In this document: piece after piece, positions 28,813 to 37,165 of the stretch | Numbering within the stretch: the first letter of the stretch is position 1 | Layout of the letters: every line of letters starts with the position of its first letter | Origin: Bacteroides helcogenes P 36-108 | Lineage (GTDB): Bacteria; Bacteroidota; Bacteroidia; Bacteroidales; Bacteroidaceae | Reading direction: 5' to 3' | Length of the DNA: 64,000 bases | Assembly (NCBI RefSeq): GCF_000186225.1 | Contig: NC_014933.1 | Span: 1,922,001 to 1,986,000, forward strand | Notes under the pieces: model-generated | Database searches by the model: none | What the model saw: the letters and a program-made list of their open reading frames with translations, nothing else | Told to the model about the DNA's origin: nothing | Program-made: the position numbers and the translations under genes

Positions 28813-30204
28813 ATGACAGAACAACTTAAACTTAAATTGAACGACTCCAAGGCAACTCGTTGGGGAGCGTTGGTGATTGTAGCCTTCACTATGATGGCGG
28901 CCTATTATGTAAACGATGTAGTGGCTCCATTGAAAACAATGTTGGAGACAGACTTGGCTTGGACGAGTACTGACTTTGGTTTCTTTACAGGAGGATACAG
29001 CTTTCTGAATGTGTTTTTTTTGATGCTGATTTGGGGCGGATTAATACTGGATCGCTTTGGCATTCGTTTTACCGGAAAGTTAGCAACTATCCTGATGGTA
29101 GGAGGTACGGCTTTAGAATATTATGCAATGACCGCGCTTGCCGATGCAGATGCAACAATCTTTGGGATAAAAGAGATTCTGGGATATAAAACAGGTGTGT
29201 TTATTGCTTTTGCCGGATATTCTATATTTGGGGTGGGAGCTGAAGTTGCGGGAATCACTGTTTCTAAAATCATAGCAAAGTGGTTTAAGGGCAAAGAATT
29301 GGCTACTGCTATGGGGGTACAGGTTGCCTTGGCTCGTATCGGTTCGCAGGCTGGTTATGCTGTAGCCATTCCTATGGCACGTGCCTTGGGGATCTCTTCT
29401 CCGGTGTTGTTAGGCTTGATATTGCTTTTAGGAGGTATGGTCGCTTTCTTTGTCTTCTCAGTAATGGATAAGAAGTTGGATAAACAGATGGAAGCTGCTG
29501 CTATAGCAGCAGGTACAGAAAACGAAGAAGAAAAATTCTCATTTAAGGATGTGAGGAATATTCTTGGTAATCCGGGATTTTGGCTGATAGCTTTGCTGTG
29601 TGTCTTGTTTTATTCATGTGTATTCCCTTTCCAAAAATTTGCTTCTGAATTGATGATTCTAAAATATGGTATTGGTGAAAATGTAGCAGGTGCTTTTGCC
29701 GGATTGCCGGCTTTGGGGGCACTGATTTTGACTCCTGTTTTTGGTGGCTTTATTGATAAACGTGGAAAATCAGCTTCTATTATGCTGTTGGGATCAGCTA
29801 TGTTGATTTGTGTACACTTTATATACGCAATTCCGTTTATTCAATTCTGGTTGGTAGCTATTGTACTGATGATTGTTCTGGGTATTGCTTTCTCATTGGT
29901 TCCGTCAGCAATGTGGCCTGCAGTAGCTAAGATATTTCCGGTTAGCCAGTTAGGTACAGCTTATGCTTTGATTTTCTTTATTCAAAATATTGGTCTATGG
30001 GGTATTCCTACGTTAATTGGTAAGGTTCTTGATGTATATTGTATAACAGGTAAGAATCCTGACGGAACGAGTATCTATGATTATACAATACCGATGTGTA
30101 TCTTTACAGGAATAGCTTGTTTATCTCTTATTATTGCTCTGTTATTGAAAAAGGCAGATAAAAAATACGGTTATAAGCTGGAAGAACCGAATATCAAAGA
30201 GTGA
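28813..30204 (+). CDS. Major facilitator superfamily transporter
   Basis: 463 residues with 12 predicted membrane helices. The first cytoplasmic loop reads WGGLILDRFGIRFTGK, a variant of the MFS motif A (GxLaDrxGrr), and a second copy appears as GGFIDKRGKSAS after helix 8. The central loop between helices 6 and 7 is charged (about residues 220-245). The overall pattern resembles MFSD1-like or oxalate/formate-type carriers, so the substrate cannot be inferred safely. It ends 23 bases before the PqqD-like gene and may be co-transcribed with it. Confidence 0.88.
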   Translation: MTEQLKLKLNDSKATRWGALVIVAFTMMAAYYVNDVVAPLKTMLETDLAWTSTDFGFFTGGYSFLNVFFLMLIWGGLILDRFGIRFTGKLATILMVGGTALEYYAMTALADADATIFGIKEILGYKTGVFIAFAGYSIFGVGAEVAGITVSKIIAKWFKGKELATAMGVQVALARIGSQAGYAVAIPMARALGISSPVLLGLILLLGGMVAFFVFSVMDKKLDKQMEAAAIAAGTENEEEKFSFKDVRNILGNPGFWLIALLCVLFYSCVFPFQKFASELMILKYGIGENVAGAFAGLPALGALILTPVFGGFIDKRGKSASIMLLGSAMLICVHFIYAIPFIQFWLVAIVLMIVLGIAFSLVPSAMWPAVAKIFPVSQLGTAYALIFFIQNIGLWGIPTLIGKVLDVYCITGKNPDGTSIYDYTIPMCIFTGIACLSLIIALLLKKADKKYGYKLEEPNIKE

Positions 30205-30227
30205 ATCTGCGAACGGACGTATATAAT

Positions 30228-30581
30228 ATGGAAACACTCGAAGGAAAAGTCAGCTTGTTGGATGCTGTTCCGGTTCGTTGCGGACATATTGGGACTGAAT
30301 GGGAAGGCGAATGCGTCGTGTTGTCCTATCCTCGTTTCAAGTACGAATGGATGCGCCGTTTCCTGTTGCCTAAAGGGATGTCGCCTGATATTTATGTGAA
30401 ATTGGAAGAACATGGCACTGCCGTATGGAATCTGATTGACGGGCATCGTACGGTTAGGCAGATAATTTCGTTGCTTGCAGGGCATTTTGAAGGTGAAGAC
30501 AATTATGAGTCACGTGTTACCACTTATGTGATGCAATTAAGGAGAGACGGATTTATCCGGCTGACAGTAAGGAAAGGCTGA
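30228..30581 (+). CDS. PqqD family protein
   Basis: 117 residues from the ATG at 30228. The C-terminal half has the PqqD pattern: LEEHGTAVWNLIDGHRTVRQI and then a winged-helix end with MQLRRDGFIRL. PqqD-type proteins are RiPP recognition elements that present a precursor peptide to a modifying enzyme. No precursor or radical SAM enzyme is adjacent, so its partner is unknown. A GTG at 30201 is a possible earlier start overlapping the MFS stop. Confidence 0.8.
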   Translation: METLEGKVSLLDAVPVRCGHIGTEWEGECVVLSYPRFKYEWMRRFLLPKGMSPDIYVKLEEHGTAVWNLIDGHRTVRQIISLLAGHFEGEDNYESRVTTYVMQLRRDGFIRLTVRKG

Positions 30582-30603
30582 AAAGGAGTTGTATTTAAAT
30601 AAT

Positions 30604-30655
30604 AAAGGCTGCGCAATGTCATGATGAGCCATTTCTCTGATTGCGCAGCCTTTTT
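30604..30655. terminator. Bidirectional terminator between PqqD-like and DUF4831 genes
   Basis: A perfect 14-bp GC-rich stem (30604-30617 with 30640-30653), 22-base loop and flanking T run, between convergent genes. Confidence 0.8.
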
Positions 30656-30669
30656 ATTATGATTCTTGT

Positions 30670-31722
30670 CTATTCCCTATCTACTTTTATTAATCCTCCT
30701 GTTGCCGTGTCGAACAAAACTTTGATCGTGGAGTTCTTGTTGAATAAGACCGGGGCAAGATATTCTATGATGCCGAATTGGGTGATAGGGAATTCCTCCT
30801 CAAACAGTTTCTTGTTTTTCTGTACCAAAGTGACTTTTGCCCTGCCCGGTACATTGTAAGCAATACCTTCTGTTTTCTTTTTACTTTCCTCTGTGCCGGA
30901 CGTATCGGGTGTTTTGAGATCGGTTATGCTGATGTAATATGGCTCACCGGCAAAATCATTGTTGGCTACTATGCCCAGTTTCTTGGAGAAGCGGAAAGCA
31001 ATTTCGTCTTTCATTTCCTTCGGGGTGATACGGATGGTAAATGTGCCGGACTCTGATTTTACTGTGCCTGAGAACATTTCAGTCATGGCAAGTTCTTGCA
31101 AGTTCAGATTGTCAAGCATGAGTTTGAGTTGTGTGCCATCTTTGGGCATGTTGTCCGCTTCGCCACGCAGCAAGGCATTCTTGCTTTCGCGGATATTATA
31201 GATTTCTTTGGCGACCAGTTCAGCCATTTTTGCACTTGAATTGGACATAAGAATTTCTTCTGTCAGAAAACTGCGTGGATCAATGCTGTTTTCAGGGCTT
31301 CCGATGGTCTTCACGGCTTTGTCGGGCTTTTGTCCGCTGAGGGGCATGTTGATGGAGCGTACAATTCCGTCTTCGGTAAGTTCCATAAGCGGAGCTACGG
31401 TTTTATCTTTCAGTTTGACGAAATATACATTGTCCTTGTCCGGTATGCCTGCTATGCGGGGTTGTATCTTGTCCAAAGTCCAATATGCTTCCGGTTCGGC
31501 TGATACGTTACCGAGGCGCAGATAGCGGTCGGCGTATTTGCAGAATTCTCCGGGGGTATATGTGTGTTTGGTGATTTGCAATACAATTTCTATTTCTGTT
31601 TTGGGCAACAAGTAAGTTACTCCGTACTCTTTGCCACGCATTACCCCTGTCGTGACTTCTGTCTGCGCATGGACACCGGTGGCGATCAGTAAGGCAGAGA
31701 TCCATAACAATTTCTTTTTCAT
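30670..31722 (-). CDS. DUF4831 family periplasmic protein
   Basis: 350 residues with a signal peptide (cleavage after GVHAQ, about residue 20). The mature part starts TEVTTGVMRGKEYGVTYLLP, the hallmark of DUF4831, and is mostly beta-rich with the helical stretch MLDNLNLQELAMTEMFSGT. No catalytic motif. Family is Bacteroidota-specific and of unknown function. A -7 element (31760-31767) lies upstream; the neighbouring lactonase gene is separated by about 115 bases and likely has its own promoter. Confidence 0.85.
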   Translation of the reverse strand: MKKKLLWISALLIATGVHAQTEVTTGVMRGKEYGVTYLLPKTEIEIVLQITKHTYTPGEFCKYADRYLRLGNVSAEPEAYWTLDKIQPRIAGIPDKDNVYFVKLKDKTVAPLMELTEDGIVRSINMPLSGQKPDKAVKTIGSPENSIDPRSFLTEEILMSNSSAKMAELVAKEIYNIRESKNALLRGEADNMPKDGTQLKLMLDNLNLQELAMTEMFSGTVKSESGTFTIRITPKEMKDEIAFRFSKKLGIVANNDFAGEPYYISITDLKTPDTSGTEESKKKTEGIAYNVPGRAKVTLVQKNKKLFEEEFPITQFGIIEYLAPVLFNKNSTIKVLFDTATGGLIKVDRE

Positions 31723-31759
31723 ATCGTTGAGTCTGTTTATATTACATGAATTTAGATAA

Positions 31760-31767
31760 CAAAGTTA
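31760..31767 (-). promoter_or_regulatory. -7 element of the DUF4831 gene promoter
   Basis: Reads TAACTTTG on the reverse strand, about 38 bases before the ATG at 31722. Confidence 0.55.
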
Positions 31768-31837
31768 ACTAAGTTCTCTTGTTCCCGGGTTGTCGTTTAC
31801 GAAAGATTAACTAATAGGTACTTTCATAGACAGCCAT

Positions 31838-32947
31838 TTATTGTACAAACTGTATGCAGACAGGTTTGTCAACTGTGATATTCCGATGGGTATCTTTCAA
31901 CAATCCTGTTGTTGCGTTGCGTTCATATATTTGGATGGTATTGCTGTCACGGCATGCGGCAAGCAGGTATTTGCCGTTCGGGGTAATATTGAAGTGGCGC
32001 GGATGGATACCTGTCGGCTGGTAGCCTGCTTTGGCCAGAGTGCCATTATCCGGACTGACGGCAAAGATGGCGATACCGTCTTCCCGGAGACGATTGCTGG
32101 CATAGAGGTACTTTCCATCCGGGCTAAGATGGATATCGGCACTGCCACGGGCAGCTATGGTGTCGGCGGTAATAGTCTGTATCTGTTCCAGTTTGCCATT
32201 GTCATAGCTGAAAGCGATGACTTTTCCTGATAATTCGGTAATAAGGTAAGCATACTTTCCGTTGGGACTGAATGTCAAGTGGCGCGGTCCGGAACCTGGA
32301 GCAATGTCTGTGGTTTCGGCTGAAAGATGGGGGATGATATCTTTAGGATGCAAGACGAAACGCAAAATGCGGTCGGCACTAAAGTCTGTGGCAAATATGT
32401 ACTTTCCGTCCGGTGAGAAAACGGTGCAGTGGATATGGGCTGTAATCTGCCGTATGGTGTCGGTTCCGGTGGCACTGCCTATAAACAGAGTATCCACAGG
32501 TCCTAAAGTACCGTCCTTGCGAAGAGGGAAGACAGACATGCTTCCGCCACTATAATTGGCGGTTAGTGCTTCTTTCCCGTTGGTGGCCACATAGCAGGGG
32601 TCGGCGCCGAGGGTAGGTTCGGTATTCAGCAGGCGCAGGATACCTGTTGATTTATCAAATGCGAAGGAACTGAGGGCGGCCGTGCTGTCATTCATTTCGC
32701 TGACAGCATATACAAATTTCCCGTCTTCGGATGGGATGAGGTATGAGGGATTGGGTAATTCCATAGTACTGAGAGGAATGGCTGTACCCGTCTCCTGATT
32801 AAAGCGGAAGGTATAGATTCCCTTGCTTGTTCCGTTGGTATAAGTACCCACCAGCATGGCGAGTTCATCCGAGGTTTTGTTTACTGCCTTTCGGGGTGTG
32901 CAGGCGGCTACGCTTAGGCCAAGCATACAATAGAGAAGTGCTTTCAT
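31838..32947 (-). CDS. Lactonase family beta-propeller protein (6-phosphogluconolactonase-like)
   Basis: 369 residues. A lipoprotein-like signal (LSVAACTPRKA) is followed by seven propeller blades recognisable by repeated SPDGKYIFA / SPNGKYAYL / SPDGKYLYASN / TPNGKYLLAA segments. It belongs to the lactonase (YbhE/Pgl) family whose cytoplasmic member hydrolyses 6-phosphogluconolactone; the lipidation signal here suggests an envelope-located relative, so the substrate may differ. A -7 element lies at 33005-33012. Confidence 0.88.
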   Translation of the reverse strand: MKALLYCMLGLSVAACTPRKAVNKTSDELAMLVGTYTNGTSKGIYTFRFNQETGTAIPLSTMELPNPSYLIPSEDGKFVYAVSEMNDSTAALSSFAFDKSTGILRLLNTEPTLGADPCYVATNGKEALTANYSGGSMSVFPLRKDGTLGPVDTLFIGSATGTDTIRQITAHIHCTVFSPDGKYIFATDFSADRILRFVLHPKDIIPHLSAETTDIAPGSGPRHLTFSPNGKYAYLITELSGKVIAFSYDNGKLEQIQTITADTIAARGSADIHLSPDGKYLYASNRLREDGIAIFAVSPDNGTLAKAGYQPTGIHPRHFNITPNGKYLLAACRDSNTIQIYERNATTGLLKDTHRNITVDKPVCIQFVQ

Positions 32948-33004
32948 TATGCTATATACTATAAGTTTTCATTATAAACTGGAGGAAAACTACGCAGTTC
33001 AGTG

Positions 33005-33012
33005 CAAAAGTA
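33005..33012 (-). promoter_or_regulatory. -7 element of the lactonase gene promoter
   Basis: Reads TACTTTTG on the reverse strand, about 58 bases before the ATG at 32947. Confidence 0.5.
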
Positions 33013-33136
33013 ATGGAAATTTGCAGATTAAAAAAGATTAGGCGCAGATTACATGGAGAATAGGAGAGATTTTGAACCTGATTTGTGAGACTCCGTATAA
33101 TCTTCGCCTGAAAGAGTTGAGTGATCGGGGGACGTA

Positions 33137-35971
33137 TCATTCTGTCAGTTTCACTTCTGCTATTCCTACATGGTCGTCATTCAAGACAATGCGCAGATCA
33201 CTGGCAGTAGTGCCTTTGAAAGAATAGGAAATCATTTTTCCGTATTCGCTGACAACACCTGAATATACGGTCAGGAACTGTCCTCCGCCACCTGAAAGTT
33301 GGATATCGAAATCGGCAGGTAGATTGTTGTCGCGCATGAAAGCGATGGAAACCTTGTTTGTTTGGATTCCGTTGCCCAAAGCAAAGGTGATGTAATCACC
33401 TTTGTTGCCTTGCCATGCCGTGTCGATTCTTCCATCGGTCGCATTGCACGCATTTTCCCGATTGGCGCTGGCACTCACACGTTCGGCTGGTTTACTGGTT
33501 TCAATTGCCTTGGCTCGCATTTGGTAGTCCTCTACGGTCAATAGCCCGTTCAGGCGGATGTCTTCGGAAGAAGCGGCCGCCATGATGGTGAAGTCTCCCG
33601 GTTCTACCACCCACTGCATGTTGGCATCAAGGAGTTCCAGATGTTTGCGGCCAAGGGTGAAGACTACTTCTTTAGTTTCTCCCGGTTCAAGGTGGACACG
33701 TTCAAATCCTGCCAGATTTTTCTCATACGTGATGACACTGCTTACCACATCTCTGATATAGAGCTGTACTACTTCATCTCCTGCACGTTTTCCGGTATTG
33801 GTCACTTTCAGACGTACCGTTGCTTCTTCGTTGGGAGTAATGACTTTGGGAGTGATTTCAAGGTCGGAATACTCGAAGGTCGTGTAGCTCAATCCGTAAC
33901 CAAAGGGGTAGAGTGCGCCATTGATGCGCGACATATTGCCTTCCGGTCCGGGATTTTTGCCACCGTCAATTTGTGAGGCAGGCTTATAGGGGAAGTTGAA
34001 CGGGATCTGCCCGACGGTTTTCGGGAAAGTCACGGTCAGTTTGCCCCCCGGATTATAGTCCCCAAACAGAACGTCGGCAAGGGCTATGCCGCCTTTTGCT
34101 CCCGGATACCATGCTTCGAGAATGGCGGGGACATACTTGTCCGCCCAATTCACGGATAACGGACGTCCGTTGATGAGTACCAATATTACGGGCTTTCCCG
34201 TAGCTTGTATGGCCTGGAGCAGTTGTAATTGGCGGCCAGGTAGATCCAGACTGCTACGTGACTTATTTTCACCGCATGTTCGTTGGCCACCCCCCAATAC
34301 GACTACTGCCACATCTGATTGGCGGGCATTTTCCGCGGCTTTGTTTATTTCAGCCTGTTCGTCGGCGGTTAGAGGATGATTTATGATCTCACTTTCGGGC
34401 CAGTTGGCATCCACCAGGTCGCAACCTTTGGTGTAGAGCACTTCGGCTTTGCCGCTTACTTTGTCCTGAATCCCTTTCAGCACAGTGATGACTTCTACGG
34501 CAAGGGGGCCATAATGAGTGAGTGCGTAATTCTTTTCATCGGCATTGGGGCCGCATACGGCAATCCTTTTTACCGTACTGAGATCCAGAGGCAGCATGTT
34601 ATTCTCGTTTTTTAGCAGAACGATGGACTCGCGGGACGCCTGTAGGGCAATGCTTCCGTTTTCTTCTTTTTCTACTTCTCTGTCGGCTCCGGCAAGGTCG
34701 GATTGGTAAGGAGTGTCAAATAATCCGGTAAGGAATTTTACGCGGAGAATGTCACGCACACGATCATTGATGATTTCTTCACTCAGTCCTCCCTCTTTTA
34801 CCAATTCGCGGAGGGGGAGCACGAAAGAATCCGGAGAACGGAAAGTGCAGCGTATGTTCAGCCCGGCTTCTACACTTTGGCGTATTGCCTCTTTCATGTC
34901 TTTGGCAGTACCGTGCTTGGTGTAGAGGTATTCTACGGCGTCACTGTCCGATACCACATAGCCACGGAAACCTATTTCGCCGCGCAGGCGGGTAGTCAGC
35001 CAGTAGTGGCTTCCTTGTATGGGAATGCCATCATAGTCATTGTACGAACTCATTACGCCGAGCAGTCCGGCTTCCCTGATTACCCGTCTGAAGGGATAAA
35101 TGTGGATATTTTCCACTTCTCGCGGTGAGATCTGCGGATCCACACGCGACATTCCTTCACGGGCACCTTTGTTGTTGCTGTAAGCGGCGAAATGTTTTCC
35201 GGTGGCCGCCACCTGGTGATTGTACTGCATGCCGCGTACCATCTCAATGCCCAGCTCAGCTACAAGGTAGGGTGATTCGCCATATACTTCTTCATAGCGT
35301 CCCCAGCGCTGGTCGCGTCCTACATCAAGAATGGGGGCATATACATTGGTATAGCCCAACATACGCGCCTCGCGTCCGGTGATAAATCCTATCTTATGGA
35401 TCAGTTCACGGTTCCAGGTGTGCCCTAAGCCCAGTTGGGTGGGAAAGTTGGTTGCCTTGTAGCTTTCCACACCCCGGATGCCTTCGTTAGTGAAATCTAC
35501 TGGGATTCCGAGGCGGGTTTCTTCCACAAAGAAACGCTGTACTTCGTTCAGTGCCCATGCGTGGCGGGAAGCAGGCCAGACGTTCTCATTGTCCGAAGGA
35601 GGAAGCCCCCATTGCCGAAAGCCATTCAGGTGTTCGTCAATGGCTCCTATTCCGTCTTTCCACAACATTTGTTTCCATTCGGGAGTGGGGAGGTCATCTT
35701 TCAATACTCGTTTGTAGCCGTAAAGGGTAACCATCTGGCAGGTTTTCTCTTCCAGGCTCATCTGTTTTAGTAAATCTTCAATGCGGGCATCAATGGCGGC
35801 TGTGGGATCTTCGTATATGTCCATAATGCCGTTTTTGTTGAAATCAATCCAACCTTTACGATACATTTCACTTTTCACCGGCTTGTATATTGCCGGTATT
35901 TTCATCGTTTTCTGTGCTGAGAGCAAAGCACCGTTGCCCAGCAGCAAAACGGCTACAATCAGTTTTCTCAT
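33137..35971 (-). CDS. Glycoside hydrolase family 3 beta-glucosidase with C-terminal discoidin-like domain
   Basis: 944 residues with a signal peptide (ends ALLSAQ). The GH3 (alpha/beta)8 domain carries GKHFAAYSN and the nucleophile in VVSDSDAVEY (Asp342). The second GH3 domain contains VVVLGGGQRTCGE and, after the linker, LINGRPLSVNW. A fibronectin-III-like domain (ends with EPGDFTIMAAASS) follows. The last 130 residues (about 815-944) add an F5/8-type C-like module (NACNATDGRIDTAWQGNKGD). It is probably secreted and cleaves beta-linked glucosides or xylosides; the substrate is not set by sequence alone. No SusC/SusD pair adjoins it. Confidence 0.93.
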   Translation of the reverse strand: MRKLIVAVLLLGNGALLSAQKTMKIPAIYKPVKSEMYRKGWIDFNKNGIMDIYEDPTAAIDARIEDLLKQMSLEEKTCQMVTLYGYKRVLKDDLPTPEWKQMLWKDGIGAIDEHLNGFRQWGLPPSDNENVWPASRHAWALNEVQRFFVEETRLGIPVDFTNEGIRGVESYKATNFPTQLGLGHTWNRELIHKIGFITGREARMLGYTNVYAPILDVGRDQRWGRYEEVYGESPYLVAELGIEMVRGMQYNHQVAATGKHFAAYSNNKGAREGMSRVDPQISPREVENIHIYPFRRVIREAGLLGVMSSYNDYDGIPIQGSHYWLTTRLRGEIGFRGYVVSDSDAVEYLYTKHGTAKDMKEAIRQSVEAGLNIRCTFRSPDSFVLPLRELVKEGGLSEEIINDRVRDILRVKFLTGLFDTPYQSDLAGADREVEKEENGSIALQASRESIVLLKNENNMLPLDLSTVKRIAVCGPNADEKNYALTHYGPLAVEVITVLKGIQDKVSGKAEVLYTKGCDLVDANWPESEIINHPLTADEQAEINKAAENARQSDVAVVVLGGGQRTCGENKSRSSLDLPGRQLQLLQAIQATGKPVILVLINGRPLSVNWADKYVPAILEAWYPGAKGGIALADVLFGDYNPGGKLTVTFPKTVGQIPFNFPYKPASQIDGGKNPGPEGNMSRINGALYPFGYGLSYTTFEYSDLEITPKVITPNEEATVRLKVTNTGKRAGDEVVQLYIRDVVSSVITYEKNLAGFERVHLEPGETKEVVFTLGRKHLELLDANMQWVVEPGDFTIMAAASSEDIRLNGLLTVEDYQMRAKAIETSKPAERVSASANRENACNATDGRIDTAWQGNKGDYITFALGNGIQTNKVSIAFMRDNNLPADFDIQLSGGGGQFLTVYSGVVSEYGKMISYSFKGTTASDLRIVLNDDHVGIAEVKLTE

Positions 35972-35994
35972 GACGGTTTATTTTTCTTTTAATG

Positions 35995-36002
35995 CAAAAG
36001 TA
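35995..36002 (-). promoter_or_regulatory. -7 element of the GH3 gene promoter
   Basis: Reads TACTTTTG on the reverse strand, 24 bases before the GH3 ATG at 35971. The 307-base gap up to the tmRNA also holds the ssrA promoter; nothing else is seen. Confidence 0.55.
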
Positions 36003-36165
36003 GGGCATTGCTCCGTAACGGGGTGGCTAAAATAGTCCATATTTTCCTCTTATATTTTCCGGACGTCTGTTTTGCGGGAGTGGCATACATGCTTCCTGCT
36101 TCCATTGTAAACTGTAAACTTGATAATAATTGCTAAGAAATAAAGCATGATAATAAAAGATTTCC

Positions 36166-36173
36166 TATCTTTG
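36166..36173 (+). promoter_or_regulatory. -7 element of the ssrA promoter
   Basis: TATCTTTG, about 105 bases before the mature 5' end of tmRNA, leaving a leader to be removed by processing. Confidence 0.5.
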
Positions 36174-36278
36174 CGGCAGATAAAGCAAGATTATTGGCAG
36201 ATAGGATGCCTTCATTTGCTACTCAATATTAAATGAATGCCTCCTTCCTTGCTGGTTTCCTGTAAGTTATAAGAACAT

Positions 36279-36671
36279 GGGCTTGACTGGATTTGACAGC
36301 GGGCAGAAATGGTAAGTAAGCATGCAGTGCGTTGTTGATTTGCACTTAAATCTCAGTCTTCAAAATTTTATCTGGCGAAAACAATTACGCTCTTGCTGCT
36401 TAATCGAATCACAGTAGATTAGCTTAATCCCGGCACAAGGTGCTGGGACGGGACATCACTCGGAAGCTGTTGCTCCGAAGCATTCCGGTAAAGTGGTGCA
36501 GTTACATCGGGGATAGTTTGCACTTGCCTTGAAGTGCGAATGAAATTTAGAGGATAAGGTGACGGTTGATGGCTTTGGTTCTGCCGCCACACGAAAACTT
36601 AGGCAAAGATAAGCATGTAGAAAGCTTATGATTTCCTCGTTTGGACGAGGGTTCGATTCCCTCCAGGTCCA
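36279..36671 (+). ncRNA. ssrA: Transfer-messenger RNA (tmRNA)
   Basis: 393 nt. The acceptor stem pairs GGGCTTG (36279-36285) with CAGGTCC (36664-36670), with A36671 as discriminator; CCA is not encoded. The T-arm is GAGGG-TTCGATT-CCCTC (36647-36663). The tag frame at 36374-36403 reads GENNYALAA followed by TAA, the Bacteroides type of degradation tag. tmRNA with SmpB rescues stalled ribosomes. A strong hairpin follows. Confidence 0.97.
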
Positions 36672-36687
36672 CGTGCCGGAAGGCGAT

Positions 36688-36726
36688 GGAAAGGAGGCGG
36701 CACTTAATAGATGCCGCCTCCTTTCC
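36688..36726 (+). terminator. Terminator between ssrA and the Fur-family gene
   Basis: A perfect 15-bp GC-rich stem (36688-36702 with 36712-36726) and 9-base loop, ending one base before the stop of the convergent fur-like gene, so it may serve both strands. Confidence 0.8.
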
Positions 36727-36727
36727 G

Positions 36728-37156
36728 TTATTTTAAAACCTTTGCCGCACACTCAGGACAAAGCCCTTTCAGTACATAGTTGATACTATTCAGCGTAAAT
36801 CCTTCGGGCAGGTTCACCACCGGTGTGGGGATGTTCTTGAAACAGAATGTCTTGTTGCACCTCTCACAATGAAAGTGAGTGTGCAGGTCGTTTACTTCGC
36901 AAGAACAACTTGCACTGCACACGGCATATTTGAATGAGCCGGTTCCATCATCAATGCTGTGTATAAGGTGGTGGGATAAAAATAAAGTGATGGTGCGGAA
37001 AATGGTGGATTTATCCACGGTGTCCAGTATGTTCTCCAGATCGAGCAACGAGACGGAACGCCTTGTCTTCAGCATGGCTTGCAATACCAGTATGCGTATG
37101 GCGGTGGGCTGTATCCCTCTTTTTGCCAGCAGGTCTAAATATAAATTTTCTTCCAT
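36728..37156 (-). CDS. Fur-family metal-dependent regulator
   Basis: 142 residues. The winged-helix domain has QPTAIRILVLQAML and the recognition helix VDKSTIFRTITLF. The dimerisation domain contains HTHFHCERCNKTFC (His92, His94, His96, Cys97, Cys100) and CPEC (133-136), the structural zinc site of Fur/Zur proteins. It starts 9 bases after the P-type ATPase stop on the same strand, so the two are one operon, which suggests zinc or a related metal as signal. Sub-family (Fur, Zur or Per) cannot be decided by reading. Confidence 0.92.
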   Translation of the reverse strand: MEENLYLDLLAKRGIQPTAIRILVLQAMLKTRRSVSLLDLENILDTVDKSTIFRTITLFLSHHLIHSIDDGTGSFKYAVCSASCSCEVNDLHTHFHCERCNKTFCFKNIPTPVVNLPEGFTLNSINYVLKGLCPECAAKVLK

Positions 37157-37165
37157 AATCCTTCA

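Noticed and set aside
36456..36752. 98-codon frame on the - strand across the tmRNA
   Set aside because: Overlaps the tmRNA 3' half and its terminator; the structure of the RNA explains the sequence.
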